Below, one piece after another: positions 22,948 to 32,664 of a stretch of DNA of 64,000 bases. The position numbers were made by a program, and so were the translations under genes. The number at the start of each line of letters is the position of its first letter. Position 1 is the stretch's first letter. Source of the stretch: Roseiarcus sp963751165 (GTDB lineage: Bacteria > Pseudomonadota > Alphaproteobacteria > Rhizobiales > Beijerinckiaceae); assembly GCA_963751165.1 (NCBI GenBank), contig CAVVTP010000009.1, positions 124,001-188,000 of the forward strand, in the 5' to 3' direction. The notes under the pieces are model-generated. The model did no database searches. It worked only from the letters and a program-made list of their open reading frames with translations, and was not told the DNA's origin.

Positions 22948-23772
22948 ATGACCGCCGTCGACTTCGCTGCCTTCGTGGAGCGCCTCGCCCAAGTTTCGGG
23001 CGAAGTGATTCTCCCGTTCTTCCGCACCGCGATCGGGGCGGAGGACAAATCCAGGGGAGGACCGTTCGATCCGGTGACGGAAGCCGATCGCGGCGCCGAG
23101 ACGGCCATGCGGCGGCTCATCGGACAGACCTTTCCCGACCATGGCGTCATCGGCGAAGAATACGGCTCGGATCGTCCCGACGCCGAATATGTCTGGGTGC
23201 TCGACCCGATCGACGGAACGAAGAGCTTTATTTCCGGCATACCGACCTGGGGCACGCTGATCGGGCTCATGCATCGCGGCCGCGCGGTGTACGGCATGAT
23301 GGCGCAACCCTTCACCAGGGAGCGCTTTTATGGCGACGGCAAACGCTCCCGGCTCCGGACCCTGGCTGCGGCTCGGGGCGACTCGCCGCCGACTGACTGG
23401 ACGACGCGGTCCCTCCGCACGCGCGCCTGCGCCTCGCTCAGCCAGGCGTCCTTGTTCACCACGAGCCCGCTGCTGATCCGGGAGGAGGCGGACCAGGAGG
23501 CGTATCGCCGAGTCGAAAGCAAGACGCGGCTGCCTCGGTACGGCGGCGACTGCTATGCCTATTGCGCCCTCGCCGCCGGTTTCATCGATCTCGTGATCGA
23601 GACCAACCTAAAGCCGCACGACGTTGTCGCCCTCGCGCCGATCATCGAAGGAGCGGGCGGCGTCATCACGACCTGGGACGGCGAGGATCCGACCAAGGGT
23701 GGGCGGATCCTGGCTGCCGGCGATCGGCGGGTCTATGACGAAGCGCGCCAGCTGCTGCTTGTCCCGCCCTGA
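22948..23772 (+). CDS. hisN: Inositol monophosphatase family, likely histidinol-phosphatase HisN
   Basis: A 274-aa Mg-dependent phosphatase of the inositol monophosphatase fold. Metal-site motifs are GEEYG (near residue 70), DPIDGTKSFI (near 90) and a late GGDCYAYCALAAGFIDLVIE. The close spacing of these and the WGTLIGL motif fit the HisN branch, which makes L-histidinol from histidinol phosphate; an inositol phosphatase role is the alternative. Residues about 130-150 (RTLAAARGDSPPTDW) look longer than the family norm. An AGGGG precedes the ATG. Its last 165 bases overlap, on the opposite strand, the end of the symporter-like gene. Confidence 0.78.
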   Translation: MTAVDFAAFVERLAQVSGEVILPFFRTAIGAEDKSRGGPFDPVTEADRGAETAMRRLIGQTFPDHGVIGEEYGSDRPDAEYVWVLDPIDGTKSFISGIPTWGTLIGLMHRGRAVYGMMAQPFTRERFYGDGKRSRLRTLAAARGDSPPTDWTTRSLRTRACASLSQASLFTTSPLLIREEADQEAYRRVESKTRLPRYGGDCYAYCALAAGFIDLVIETNLKPHDVVALAPIIEGAGGVITTWDGEDPTKGGRILAAGDRRVYDEARQLLLVPP

Positions 23773-25251
23773 CGGCGCCGCCGGGTTCGCAAAGAGGTCG
23801 AACGCGCCGGGCGTCGGAGCCGGCCCGCGTCTCGGCGCGGCCAGCGAGACGAGGAAGCCCGCGACATACGCCGCGGCGGCGGCGGCGAGGGCGGCTTCGA
23901 ATGCCTCGGCTGCAGTGGGCGGCCACTCCATCCCGATCGCCTGCTTGGCGCCGACCGCCACGGCGACCAGCGCGGCGACGCTCGCGGCAGTTGGTCCAAC
24001 CCGCGCGATCGCCGCCAGCGCGATCATGGGAGTCGTAAGCCCGAGCGACAGGGCCAGGGCGATGACGAGCGCCGTGCGGGACTCGACGAAGCCTCGACTG
24101 TCGCAGATCGCGCAGCCGATGACGAGGGCGACCTGCGAAGCGCGCATCCGCGCCAGGCGCACGCTGGCGGGCCTTGGAAAAGGCCGCCGTCCCTCCGTCA
24201 GCACGACGCCGAAGGCGCGCGACGAGGCATGCATGCCGACGCCCGCGAGCGCCAGAGTCGAAGCCAGCATCGCAGCGCCAACGAACGAACCGGCGACCGC
24301 ATCGGCGGCGTGCGCGCCGATGTCGATGGGAAAGGTGGAAAGCGCGGCGACCGCTGTGACGACGAGCGCCGCGCAGATAGCGAATCCGCCGATCCCCGCC
24401 CTGACCGCCGAGGCTGCGTCTCGGCTCGCGATCGCCGGCGACTGCAGTGCAAAGAAACTGGCCGCTGCGAGGGCGGAGGCAAGAAGCGGCGCAAGCGACA
24501 ATGGAGAGTCGAGCGCCAATGGCGCAGGGGCGACCACGGGGAACGAACCGATTGGCGCGAGGCCGCGCATCCAGGCCGACGCCGAGCCCAAGGCGACTAT
24601 CATGGCCAGTTCGCCGGCGCTTGCGGCCGAGCACCAGATAACGCCGGCGAGGCCGCCGGGCGCCACGCTCAAGACCAGCGCCGTCGACACGATCGCTTCG
24701 GCCAGCATGCGGTCCGGAATCACGAGGGTCTCGGCCGCCGCGACAGCGATCTGAAAACCGGCGAGCGCGGTAGCCGCCGCGGTCGCCCACGCGACAATCC
24801 CCGAGACGACGGCCGCGGGGGAGCCTGAAAAGCGTGTCGCGACAATGTCGTTCGCGGAGGTCGCGCCGAAGCTCCGGACCAAGGGTCCAAAGACGATCGC
24901 GCCGAGCGCAGCTCCCGCCGCGACCCCGAGCGGGGGAGGGTCGGAGAACGACCCCAGCCCGGGATAGAGGCAGAGCGCCATTCCCGCGGCGACCGCCGCC
25001 AACGCCAGCCCGCCGTAGAACGCAGGCGCGCTGCGTCTCGCCGCCAGGAAGGCCGCGAGATCAGCGTTGCGGGCGCCGAGGCCGAAGACGGCGAGTCCGA
25101 TCAGCGTCAGGACCGGGCCAATCGCTCGCACGAGCCCGGCCGGCAGGCCGATCCTATCGAGAACGAGCGCGGTCGCCACTCCGGCCGCGAACAGGACCGC
25201 CGCGGCGACCGCCAATCCATTGATCCGTCGGAGGGAATCTCGGGAGGTCAT
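23608..25251 (-). CDS. Sodium:solute symporter-like membrane protein
   Basis: A 547-aa integral membrane protein with about 13 hydrophobic segments. Segment order and motifs such as SANDIVATRFSGSPAAVVSGIVAWATAAATALAGFQIAVAAAE recall the SSS (sodium:solute symporter) family, but charged family residues are sparse, so it is divergent and the substrate is unknown. The ATG at 25251 (MTSRDSLRRINGLAV) fits the first membrane segment; the frame continues upstream without support. The last ~55 residues are hydrophilic and encoded within the antisense of hisN, which suggests a lost earlier stop or a base error there. Confidence 0.6.
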   Translation of the reverse strand: MTSRDSLRRINGLAVAAAVLFAAGVATALVLDRIGLPAGLVRAIGPVLTLIGLAVFGLGARNADLAAFLAARRSAPAFYGGLALAAVAAGMALCLYPGLGSFSDPPPLGVAAGAALGAIVFGPLVRSFGATSANDIVATRFSGSPAAVVSGIVAWATAAATALAGFQIAVAAAETLVIPDRMLAEAIVSTALVLSVAPGGLAGVIWCSAASAGELAMIVALGSASAWMRGLAPIGSFPVVAPAPLALDSPLSLAPLLASALAAASFFALQSPAIASRDAASAVRAGIGGFAICAALVVTAVAALSTFPIDIGAHAADAVAGSFVGAAMLASTLALAGVGMHASSRAFGVVLTEGRRPFPRPASVRLARMRASQVALVIGCAICDSRGFVESRTALVIALALSLGLTTPMIALAAIARVGPTAASVAALVAVAVGAKQAIGMEWPPTAAEAFEAALAAAAAAYVAGFLVSLAAPRRGPAPTPGAFDLFANPAAPSGRDKQQLARFVIDPPIAGSQDPPTLGRILAVPGRDDAARSFDDRREGDNVVRL

Positions 25252-25779
25252 GAATGGACGGGCGTTCGCGATGCGAGTTCGTTCATGCCGCCCCGGCTGC
25301 CCGTGCGAATCCTTTTGCACGCAGGCGATTTCGGAGGCTTAGGCGCCGGAACCTGCAACTTTCCCTCTGTCTTTCCTCGTCCCTGCAAGCAACCGTTTTA
25401 GCCGCCGCGGCGGCCCTGCGCAAAACTGGCAGCGCTCGAGCGATTTCAAAGGCTTGGGCGCCAAAATCTGTCACGTCGAAGCTTCCGACATTGTCATGCC
25501 GCAGGCGGGAGTCCATAGGCCAAGATTTTTACCGAGGGAAGGAGGCGCTTGCAGCCGTAGTTTTAGTCCAGTAATTTTATAGACATAATAGGAGGGGGTT
25601 AAGGCAGGTGACAATGAGAACATCGCCGGCCTCGACGTCGAAAGCAATTTCGCAGCTCGGCGAAAATTGTCTCGCAGCCAGCCGCCTTCAACGCGTGGCC
25701 TGGGCGTCGAGAGTTTGGCCGGGTCCACCACCTGTTCCACCATTGTCGCCTCCGCGCGTGCGTGCGCGCGACGACCCGT
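25252..25779. other. Gene-free region
   Basis: About 530 bp between the symporter-like gene start and the end of the ParB-like gene. Short frames on both strands have no ribosome binding sites or recognised motifs. A promoter for the symporter-like gene is expected, but I could not place it. Confidence 0.4.
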
Positions 25780-26458
25780 TCAGCCGCCGGTCGCCTTGGC
25801 CTTGTTCTTTCCCGTTTTCCCTTTGCCCGGATCGACCGCGGCAAAACCGTGCGGGCCGCACCAGCCCGGCAGGTAGTCGGCGTCTCCCGTCCTCGCCAGC
25901 GCGAGCGCCTCGGTCAGCGCGGCGTCAAAATCCGACCGAACCGTCTTCGCCTTGATGCGCGGGCGGAAGAAATCCGCCCACAGGAACTCGGCGAAGGGAG
26001 TCGAATCCTTGGCGAATTCCGCCGTTGTAGCGGAGCGCGCCCGCGAGCGAGCGGTAGGGATCGTCCTCCATGCCGGCGACCGTCTTCGGCAGGTCGGAGA
26101 ACGAACGCCGCCGACCCTTGCCGTCGTAGGGGTGGGCCCAGCTGTGGAAATCCATCATGTTCCAGAACGGGTCGGCCGGCAGGCGGCTGAGATCGGCGAC
26201 CACCGTGACGAACACGCTGTCGACGCCTTCTTCATGCAGGGCGAGCGCGAGATGGTGGTGGTCGATGAGGTAGTGCTGGCCGCGCGGACCGAGGATCGTC
26301 GGAACCATGTGCGACTGAAGGAACTTGGACAGGTCCGTCGCCGTCTTCTTCCGCCACTCATCGCGCTTTCGGCGGACCTCCTGCATTCCCACGGAGAGCT
26401 GGGTCGGCCTGAGGTTCAGGATCGGCGTTGCGTGCAGGACGGGTTCGCTTGGGCTCAT
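25780..26458 (-). pseudogene. ParB-like nuclease-type protein, one-base frameshift
   Basis: About 225 aa once repaired. The N-terminal part has the features of the putative ParB-like nuclease family (ParBc_2): LRPTQLSVGMQEV, then TILGPRGQHYLIDHHHLALAL and the WNMMDFHSWAHPYD segment. After ALRYNGG the frame goes off, but the next frame continues in family style (FAKDSTPFAEFLWADFFRP) to a Gly/Lys-rich tail ending at 25780. One extra base in AATT at 26015-26018 explains this; GGATTC would give Gly-Phe. It is divergent from leuS. These proteins are not the ParB of chromosome segregation; their function is poorly known. Confidence 0.75.
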
Positions 26459-26647
26459 GGGGAGTTCTCGTAGGGCTCGACAGGTTTCGTCACAAAAATG
26501 TCAAGTAACCTGCGCGAGGTCGAGAAGTTTCGGCGCATTTCTGTGGACAGATTGCTCGCTTCTCCGGGCGTCGTCATTTGACCCTTTAGTCAAACCGTGG
26601 TTTGTCGCGCCGCACTTCAAAAGCCCGAAAACGAGACTGTCCGGCCG

Positions 26648-29293
26648 ATGCGTTCCGAACGCTACAACGCGCGTGAATCCGAGCCCAAGTGGCGTAAGGC
26701 CTGGGCGGACGCGCAGGTGTTCAAGACCTCCAACGACGATCCGCGGCCCAAATATTACGTGCTGGAGATGTTTCCCTACCCGTCGGGGCGGATTCATATG
26801 GGGCACGTGCGCAATTATGCCATGGGCGACGTCGTCGCGCGGTACAGGCGTGCGCGCGGCTTCAACGTCCTGCATCCGATGGGTTGGGACGCGTTCGGCA
26901 TGCCGGCGGAAAACGCCGCGATGCAGAACGACACGCATCCGGCGACATGGACCTACGCCAATATCGAGACGATGCGGGCGCAACTGCAGTCGATGGGGCT
27001 GTCGCTCGACTGGTCGCGCGAAATCGCGACTTGCGACCCGAGTTACTACAAGCACCAGCAGAAGCTGTTTCTCGACTTTCTCCGCGCCGGCCTCGTCGTG
27101 CGCAAAAAATCGAAGGTGAACTGGGACCCGGTCGACCAGACGGTGCTCGCCAACGAGCAGGTGATCGACGGCCGCGGCTGGCGCTCCGGCGCTGTCGTCG
27201 AGCAGCGCGAGCTCACCCAATGGTTCTTCAAGATCACCGACTATTCCGACGATCTGCTCGCGAGCCTCGACCGTCTCGACCGCTGGCCGGAAAAGGTGCG
27301 CCTGATGCAGCGCAACTGGATCGGGCGCTCGGAAGGCCTGATGATCCGCTTCGTCGTCGATCCGGCGACGCGGGGACCGCTCGCCGGCGAACCGGAGGCG
27401 AACGAGCTCGAAATCTACACGACGCGTCCTGACACGCTGTTCGGCGCGAAATTCATGGCGATCGCGCCGGACCATCCGCTCGCCGCCGCCGCGGCCCGGC
27501 ACGATCCGAAGCTTGCCGCCTTCATCGAGGAATGCCGCAAGGTCGGCACGTCGGTCGCGGCGATCGAGACCGCGGAGAAGAAAGGTTTCGACACCGGCCT
27601 CAGGGTCGTTCACCCGTTCGACCCGGACTGGCGGCTGCCGGTCTATGTCGCGAATTTCATCCTGATGGAATACGGCACCGGCGCGATTTTCGGCTGCCCG
27701 GCGCACGATCAGCGCGACCTCGACTTCGTCAACGTCTATGGGCTCGGCGCGACGCCCGTCGTCTGCCCGCCCGACGTCGATCCCGAAACATTCACGGTGG
27801 ACACGGTCGCCTATGACGGCGACGGCGTCATGATCAACTCCCGCTTCCTCGACGGGATGACAATCGACGCGGCCAAGGAGGAGGTCGCCCGGCGCCTGGA
27901 GGCGGTGGCGATCGGCGGTTCTCCGCAGGCCAAGCGGCAGGTCAACTACAAGCTGCGCGACTGGGGCGTCTCCCGCCAGCGGTACTGGGGCTGCCCGATC
28001 CCGATGATCCATTGCGAGAACTGCGGCGTCGTCCCGGTCCCCGAGAAGGACCTGCCGGTCAGGTTGCCGGAAGACGTGACCTTCGACCAGCCCGGCAATC
28101 CGCTCGACCGGCACCCGACCTGGAAGCACGTCGCCTGCCCGCAATGCGGAGGGCCGGCCCGGCGGGAGACCGACACGATGGACACGTTCGTCGACTCGTC
28201 CTGGTACTTCGTCCGCTTCACCGATCCCGCGAACGATGCGGCCCCGGACGATCCGGCGGTCGCCGATCACTGGCTGGCGGTCGACCAGTACATCGGCGGC
28301 ATCGAGCATGCGATCCTGCATCTGCTCTATTCGCGCTTCTTCACCCGCGCGATGCGCAAGTGCGGCCATCTCGATCTCGACGAGCCGTTCGCCGGCCTGT
28401 TCACCCAGGGCATGGTCGTCCACGAGACCTACCGTGACGCGTCGGGGCAATGGGTGGCGCCGTCCGAGGTCCATCTCGAGGCGGACACGGGGAGCCGGCG
28501 CGCGGTCAGGGTCGACAGCGGCGAAGAGGTCGAGATCGGTCCGGTCGAGAAGATGTCCAAGTCGAAGCGCAACACGGTTGACCCGGACGACATCATCGCG
28601 ACCTACGGCGCAGATACGGCCCGCTGGTTCATGCTTTCGGATTCGCCTCCCGAGCGCGACGTGATCTGGACCGAGGCCGGCGTCCAAGGCGCCTTTAAGC
28701 AGACGCAGCGTCTGTGGCGCCTCGTCTGCGAAATCGAGCGTGTCGCCGGCTCCGAGCGACCCGAGCGCCCGGTCGTCTTCGGCGACGCCGCCAGACGCAT
28801 CCGCCAGGTCGCTCATGGCGCTCTCGCCAAGGTCGAGGGCGAGATCGAGCGGCTGCGCTTCAATGTCTGCATCGCGACGATCTACGAATTCGCCAACGCT
28901 CTGAGCGCCGCCATCGGCGCGATCGATGCGACGCCGGTCGCCGACGACCTCCGCACCGCGTTGGCCGAGGCGGGCGACATCCTCGTCCAGTGCTTTGCCC
29001 CGATGATGCCCCATCTCGCGGAGGAATGCTGGGAGGCGCTGGGCCACACGACCTTCGTGTCCCAGAGCCCGTGGCCGGTCGTCGACCGCAACCTCATCGT
29101 CGCGACCCATGTCACCTATGTCGCGCAGGTGAATGGGAAGAAGCGGGGCGAGCTCACGATCGAACGGGACGCCGAGGCCAAGCAGATCGAAGAGGCCGCG
29201 CTCGCCCTCGACGGCGTCGCCCGGGCGATGGATAATAAGCCGGCTCGCAAGGTCATCATCGTTCCCAACAGGATCGTCAATGTCGTGGTCTAG
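26648..29293 (+). CDS. leuS: Leucyl-tRNA synthetase
   Basis: An 881-aa class I synthetase that charges tRNA-Leu. It has the HIGH-type motif in PYPSGRIHMGHVRN near residue 40, the CP1 editing domain with the TRPDTLFGA segment near 260, and KMSKSKRNTVDP near 640, then the anticodon-binding and C-terminal domains. Length is normal. I use the ATG at 26648 (MRSERYNARE), the usual family start, though the ribosome binding site is weak; an earlier in-frame codon at 26597 is possible. lptE overlaps its 3' end. Confidence 0.97.
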   Translation: MRSERYNARESEPKWRKAWADAQVFKTSNDDPRPKYYVLEMFPYPSGRIHMGHVRNYAMGDVVARYRRARGFNVLHPMGWDAFGMPAENAAMQNDTHPATWTYANIETMRAQLQSMGLSLDWSREIATCDPSYYKHQQKLFLDFLRAGLVVRKKSKVNWDPVDQTVLANEQVIDGRGWRSGAVVEQRELTQWFFKITDYSDDLLASLDRLDRWPEKVRLMQRNWIGRSEGLMIRFVVDPATRGPLAGEPEANELEIYTTRPDTLFGAKFMAIAPDHPLAAAAARHDPKLAAFIEECRKVGTSVAAIETAEKKGFDTGLRVVHPFDPDWRLPVYVANFILMEYGTGAIFGCPAHDQRDLDFVNVYGLGATPVVCPPDVDPETFTVDTVAYDGDGVMINSRFLDGMTIDAAKEEVARRLEAVAIGGSPQAKRQVNYKLRDWGVSRQRYWGCPIPMIHCENCGVVPVPEKDLPVRLPEDVTFDQPGNPLDRHPTWKHVACPQCGGPARRETDTMDTFVDSSWYFVRFTDPANDAAPDDPAVADHWLAVDQYIGGIEHAILHLLYSRFFTRAMRKCGHLDLDEPFAGLFTQGMVVHETYRDASGQWVAPSEVHLEADTGSRRAVRVDSGEEVEIGPVEKMSKSKRNTVDPDDIIATYGADTARWFMLSDSPPERDVIWTEAGVQGAFKQTQRLWRLVCEIERVAGSERPERPVVFGDAARRIRQVAHGALAKVEGEIERLRFNVCIATIYEFANALSAAIGAIDATPVADDLRTALAEAGDILVQCFAPMMPHLAEECWEALGHTTFVSQSPWPVVDRNLIVATHVTYVAQVNGKKRGELTIERDAEAKQIEEAALALDGVARAMDNKPARKVIIVPNRIVNVVV

Positions 29294-29873
29294 GGTGTTA
29301 TGTCGGTTCATGTCCCCTCTCCTCGCGGGGCGGGAAGAGGGCCAGGGCCCCTTCTCCCGGCGTGCGGGGAGAAGGGGCGGCAGCGCCGCCGCTCTCCTGC
29401 TCGCAGGCGGCCTATCGGGCTGCTTCACGCCGCTCTACGGCGAGGCGTCTCACCCAGGCCTGGTCGAGGACATGCGTGCGATCGAAGTGGCGCCGATTCC
29501 CAACCGCATCGGACATTACCTCGCCGAGGACCTGATCGCCGACCTCAACGGAACCGGCCAGACGGCTTCGCCGCCGAAATATCGTCTCGTCGTCACGGTC
29601 GCGCTCGGGACCCAGACGCCGACGATCAATTCCGAGATCAATGTCGCTTCCTCGGCGACGCTGACCGGCGACGCCACATACTCGCTGATCAAGGTCGATG
29701 GGGGCAAGGAGGTCTTGAAGGGAACCGCGAGCGAGGCGGCGGCCTACGACCGCACGACTCAGCGCTACGCCGATCTGCGCGCGGCCCGGGACGCCGAGAT
29801 CCGAGTCGCCCGCGCCCTTTCGTCGACGATCTCGCTTCGCCTCGCCACCGCGCTCGCCGCGAAGACCTCCTGA
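29280..29873 (+). CDS. lptE: LPS-assembly lipoprotein LptE
   Basis: About 197 aa. LptE is the outer-membrane lipoprotein that plugs LptD and helps place LPS in the outer leaflet. The lipobox LSGC is followed by FTPLYG, the usual LptE opening, and later by IPNRIGHYLAEDLI and the repeated Thr-rich strands. leuS followed by lptE is a standard alphaproteobacterial order; holA, often next, is absent. The ATG at 29280 overlaps the leuS stop; 29310 is an alternative. The signal-peptide N-region (residues about 11-37) is encoded by a CCCTC/GGGGAG palindromic repeat, giving an odd Arg/Gly-rich leader. Confidence 0.82.
   Translation: MSWSRVLCRFMSPLLAGREEGQGPFSRRAGRRGGSAAALLLAGGLSGCFTPLYGEASHPGLVEDMRAIEVAPIPNRIGHYLAEDLIADLNGTGQTASPPKYRLVVTVALGTQTPTINSEINVASSATLTGDATYSLIKVDGGKEVLKGTASEAAAYDRTTQRYADLRAARDAEIRVARALSSTISLRLATALAAKTS
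29312..29380. repeat. Palindromic repeat inside the lptE leader
   Basis: Contains CCCCTCTCCTCGCGGGG, GAGGGCCAGGG and CTTCTCCCGGCG...GGGGAGAAGGGG, the same modules as at 15813-15925. Here it lies within the signal-peptide coding part of lptE and keeps the frame open. Confidence 0.7.
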
Positions 29874-29913
29874 GCGCTTGTCTCGGCATCGCTGGAAGCC
29901 TTAGCCTACCGCG

Positions 29914-30861
29914 ATGCTCCTCTACCTCCTGCAACGGCTGGCGGTTCTCGCGGCGACGCTTGTCGCGGCGTCCGTCATCGTGTTCGCCGTCATGGATATT
30001 CTGCCGGGCAACGCGGCCGAGACGATGCTCGGACCGACGGCGACGCCGGAGGCCGTAGCCGCGCTGGCGCACAAGCTTGGCCTCGACCAGCCCGTCTATG
30101 TCCGCTACGCCCACTGGATCGGCGGGGCGCTGCATGGCGATTTCGGCCTCTCGTACGCGTACGGTTCTCCGATCGGCCCTCTCATCGCTTCGAGCCTGTC
30201 CATCAGCGCGCCCCTGGCGGTCATGGCCATGGCGCTTGCGGCTTTCATCGCGCTCACGGCTGGCGTCTACGCGGCGGACAGGCGCAGCCGTCCCGGCGAC
30301 GCGATCGTGATGGCGGCGAGCCAGATCGGGCTCGCGGTGCCGAACTTCTGGCTGGCGATCCTGCTGGTGATCGTCTTTGCGGTCACGCTTCGCCTCGTGC
30401 CGGCAGGCGGCTTCCCCGGCTGGGAACAGCCGCTACAGGCGTTGAGGGCGCTCACGCTTCCAGCCGTCGCTCTTGGCGTGGTCCAGGCGGCGATCCTGAC
30501 CCGGGTCACGCGATCGGCGCTGCTCGAGGCGCTGAACGAGGATTTCATGCGCACCGCCCGCGCCAAGGGCGTGTCGAGACGCGCGGCGCTGTGGCGGCAC
30601 GCCCTGCCCAATGCGCTTGTCCCGATCCTGACCATCATGGGCCTGCAGTTCGCCAATCTCATCGCGGGCGCGATCGTGGTGGAGAACGTGTTCGTTCTTC
30701 CCGGAATCGGACGTCTGATGCTGCAGTCGATCTCCAATCGCGACACGCTCGTGGTCGAGGATTGCGTGATGCTCATTGCGATCATCGTGATCGGGTTGAA
30801 CTTCGTGGTCGACGTCGCCTGCGCCGCCATTGACCCGCGGCTCAGGAATCCCGTCGCATGA
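29914..30861 (+). CDS. Dipeptide-type ABC transporter permease (DppB-like)
   Basis: A 315-aa inner membrane permease of the DppB/OppB/NikB family, with about six membrane segments. The N-terminal LLYLLQRLAVLAATL and PGNAAETMLG, and the EAA loop region (EALNEDFMRTARAKGVSRRAALWRHALPNA, residues about 210-238) are family hallmarks. It heads a B-C-D-F set that would import peptides, nickel or related solutes. The C gene overlaps its end by 4 bp. The likely binding protein is encoded at 34441, after a DUF2852 gene, rather than first as usual. Confidence 0.88.
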   Translation: MLLYLLQRLAVLAATLVAASVIVFAVMDILPGNAAETMLGPTATPEAVAALAHKLGLDQPVYVRYAHWIGGALHGDFGLSYAYGSPIGPLIASSLSISAPLAVMAMALAAFIALTAGVYAADRRSRPGDAIVMAASQIGLAVPNFWLAILLVIVFAVTLRLVPAGGFPGWEQPLQALRALTLPAVALGVVQAAILTRVTRSALLEALNEDFMRTARAKGVSRRAALWRHALPNALVPILTIMGLQFANLIAGAIVVENVFVLPGIGRLMLQSISNRDTLVVEDCVMLIAIIVIGLNFVVDVACAAIDPRLRNPVA

Positions 30862-31685
30862 GGCCTGGCGCGCGCCTGGACGTCAGCCTTTGGTTGGGCG
30901 CCGTTTTGGTCACCTTCCTCATTGCCGCGGCGGTGGTTTCCTTTTTCTGGACGCCCTATCCACCCGCCGCGATCGACATTCCGCACAGGCTCTCTCCACC
31001 CTCGCTGGCGCACTGGTTCGGGACAGACAGCCTGGGGCGCGACGTCGCCTCGCGATTGCTCGCGGGTTCGCGAGTGTCCATCCTCGTCGGTGTCGTGGCG
31101 GTCGGCATCGGCCTCGTGTTCGGCGTCTTGCTCGGCCTGGCGGCGGCGCTTTCGAAAGGTCTCGTGGAGGACGCGATCATGAAGTTCTGCGACTTCGTTT
31201 TCGCCTTCCCCGCGCTTCTGTCGGCGATCATGCTGACCTCGGCCTACGGACCGGGCGTCGTCAATGCGATCATCGCGATCGGCGTCTATAACGTGCCGGT
31301 CATCGCGATGCTGACCCGCGCGACGGCCAACGGCGTGCTCGGGCGCGAATTCGCTTTGGCCGCCCGCGCGGCCGGACGGGGGCCGTTGTCGATCGCCGTC
31401 GATCACGTTTTGCCGAACATCGCGCCGGCGCTGATCGTGCAGGCGACGATCCAGTTCGCAATCGCGATCCTGGCCGAGGCGGCTTTGTCCTATCTCGGTC
31501 TCGGCGCGCAGCCGCCGCAGGCGTCGTGGGGCAAGATGCTCTCCGAGGCCCAGAACGTGCTCTTCAACGCGCCGATGCTGGCGGTCTATCCAGGCGTCGC
31601 GATCGCGCTCAGCGTCCTCGGACTGAACCTTCTCGGCGACGGTTTGCGCGACGCCCTCGACCCAAAGTTGAAAGTGCGAGGCTGA
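30858..31685 (+). CDS. Dipeptide-type ABC transporter permease (DppC-like)
   Basis: A 275-aa second permease of the same importer. It shows one N-terminal membrane segment, then the family motif HWFGTDSLGRDVASRLLAGSR (about residues 50-70) and an EAA loop with RAAGRGPLSIAVDHVLPN. It overlaps the upstream permease gene at ATGA and is followed after 1 bp by the ATPase gene, so the set is one operon. Confidence 0.9.
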   Translation: MRPGARLDVSLWLGAVLVTFLIAAAVVSFFWTPYPPAAIDIPHRLSPPSLAHWFGTDSLGRDVASRLLAGSRVSILVGVVAVGIGLVFGVLLGLAAALSKGLVEDAIMKFCDFVFAFPALLSAIMLTSAYGPGVVNAIIAIGVYNVPVIAMLTRATANGVLGREFALAARAAGRGPLSIAVDHVLPNIAPALIVQATIQFAIAILAEAALSYLGLGAQPPQASWGKMLSEAQNVLFNAPMLAVYPGVAIALSVLGLNLLGDGLRDALDPKLKVRG

Positions 31686-31686
31686 G

Positions 31687-32664
31687 ATGCTGCTCGAGGT
31701 CGAAAACCTCGTGATCGACATCGCGACGCCTCGCGGCCTCGAGCGCATCATCCGCGGCGTGTCGTTCTCGCTCGATGACGGAGGGAAGTTCTCGGCATCG
31801 TCGGGGAGTCGGGCTCCGGCAAGACGATGACGGCCCTGGCGCTGATGGGGCTCGCTCCGGAATTGGCTCGCGTCGCCGGCTCCATCCGCTTCGAGGGACG
31901 CGAGCTCCTGGGTCTCGGGGAGGAGGCCCTGCGCGTCCTGCGCGGGGACCGGATCGCGATGATCTTTCAGGAGCCGATGACGGCCCTCAATCCCCTGCAC
32001 CGCGTCGGCTGGCAGGTCGCCGAACCGCTGATCCTGCATCGAGGGATGACGAGATCGGCTGCATTCGACCGGGCGGTGAAGCTGCTCGAACATGTGCGGC
32101 TCGCCGATCCGGAGCGCGCCGCCCACGCCTATCCGTTCGCGCTGTCGGGCGGCGAGCGGCAGCGGGCGATGATCGCCATGGCGATCGGCTGCTCGCCGCG
32201 TCTCGTCATCGCCGACGAGCCGACGACGGCGCTCGACGTCACCGTTCAGGCGCGAATTCTCGAGTTGATCGACGGCCTGCGCTCTGGAATCCGGAATGGC
32301 GCTCCTGCTCGTCAGCCACGATCTGGCGGTGATCGCCGGCCATTGCGACCGCGTGATCGTCATGTATGCGGGCCTCGTCATGGAAAGCGGGCCGGTGGAT
32401 GCGATCCTCAGCGACCCGAGGAACCCCTATACGAGAGCCCTGCTCGAGGCCCGGCCGCAGCCCGGAGCGCGGCGCGGCGCGAGGCTGAAGGCCATCCCGG
32501 GCTCCCCGCCCGTTCATCACGAGCTCGGCCCCGGCTGCCCGTTCGCCGGCCGCTGCGAGCTGACGATCGATCTCTGCACCACGACGCCTCCGCCGGAAAT
32601 CCCGTTCGGCTCGGAGCGGATCTCGCGTTGTCATCGCGCTCGCGAGCTGGGGCGGAAAGCATGA
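31687..32664 (+). pseudogene. Dipeptide-type ABC ATPase (DppD-like), two frameshifts
   Basis: Repaired, 325 aa: an ATP-binding subunit of the importer. Domains in order are Walker A GESGSGKT, the Q-loop in MIFQEPMTALNP, signature LSGGERQR, Walker B LVIADEPTTALD, H-loop SHD, and the C-terminal oligopeptide-type extension with Cys in GCPFAGRCELTIDLC. Two single-base errors break it: a missing G in GGG near 31783-31786 just before VLGIVGES, and an extra base at about 32284-32287 before SGMALLLVSHD. They cancel in length. All catalytic motifs are intact in their own frames. Its stop overlaps the next ATPase gene at ATGA. Confidence 0.85.

Noticed and set aside
26501..29428. 975-codon open frame antisense to leuS
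   Set aside because: No ribosome binding site or motif; leuS with both class I signatures occupies the other strand.
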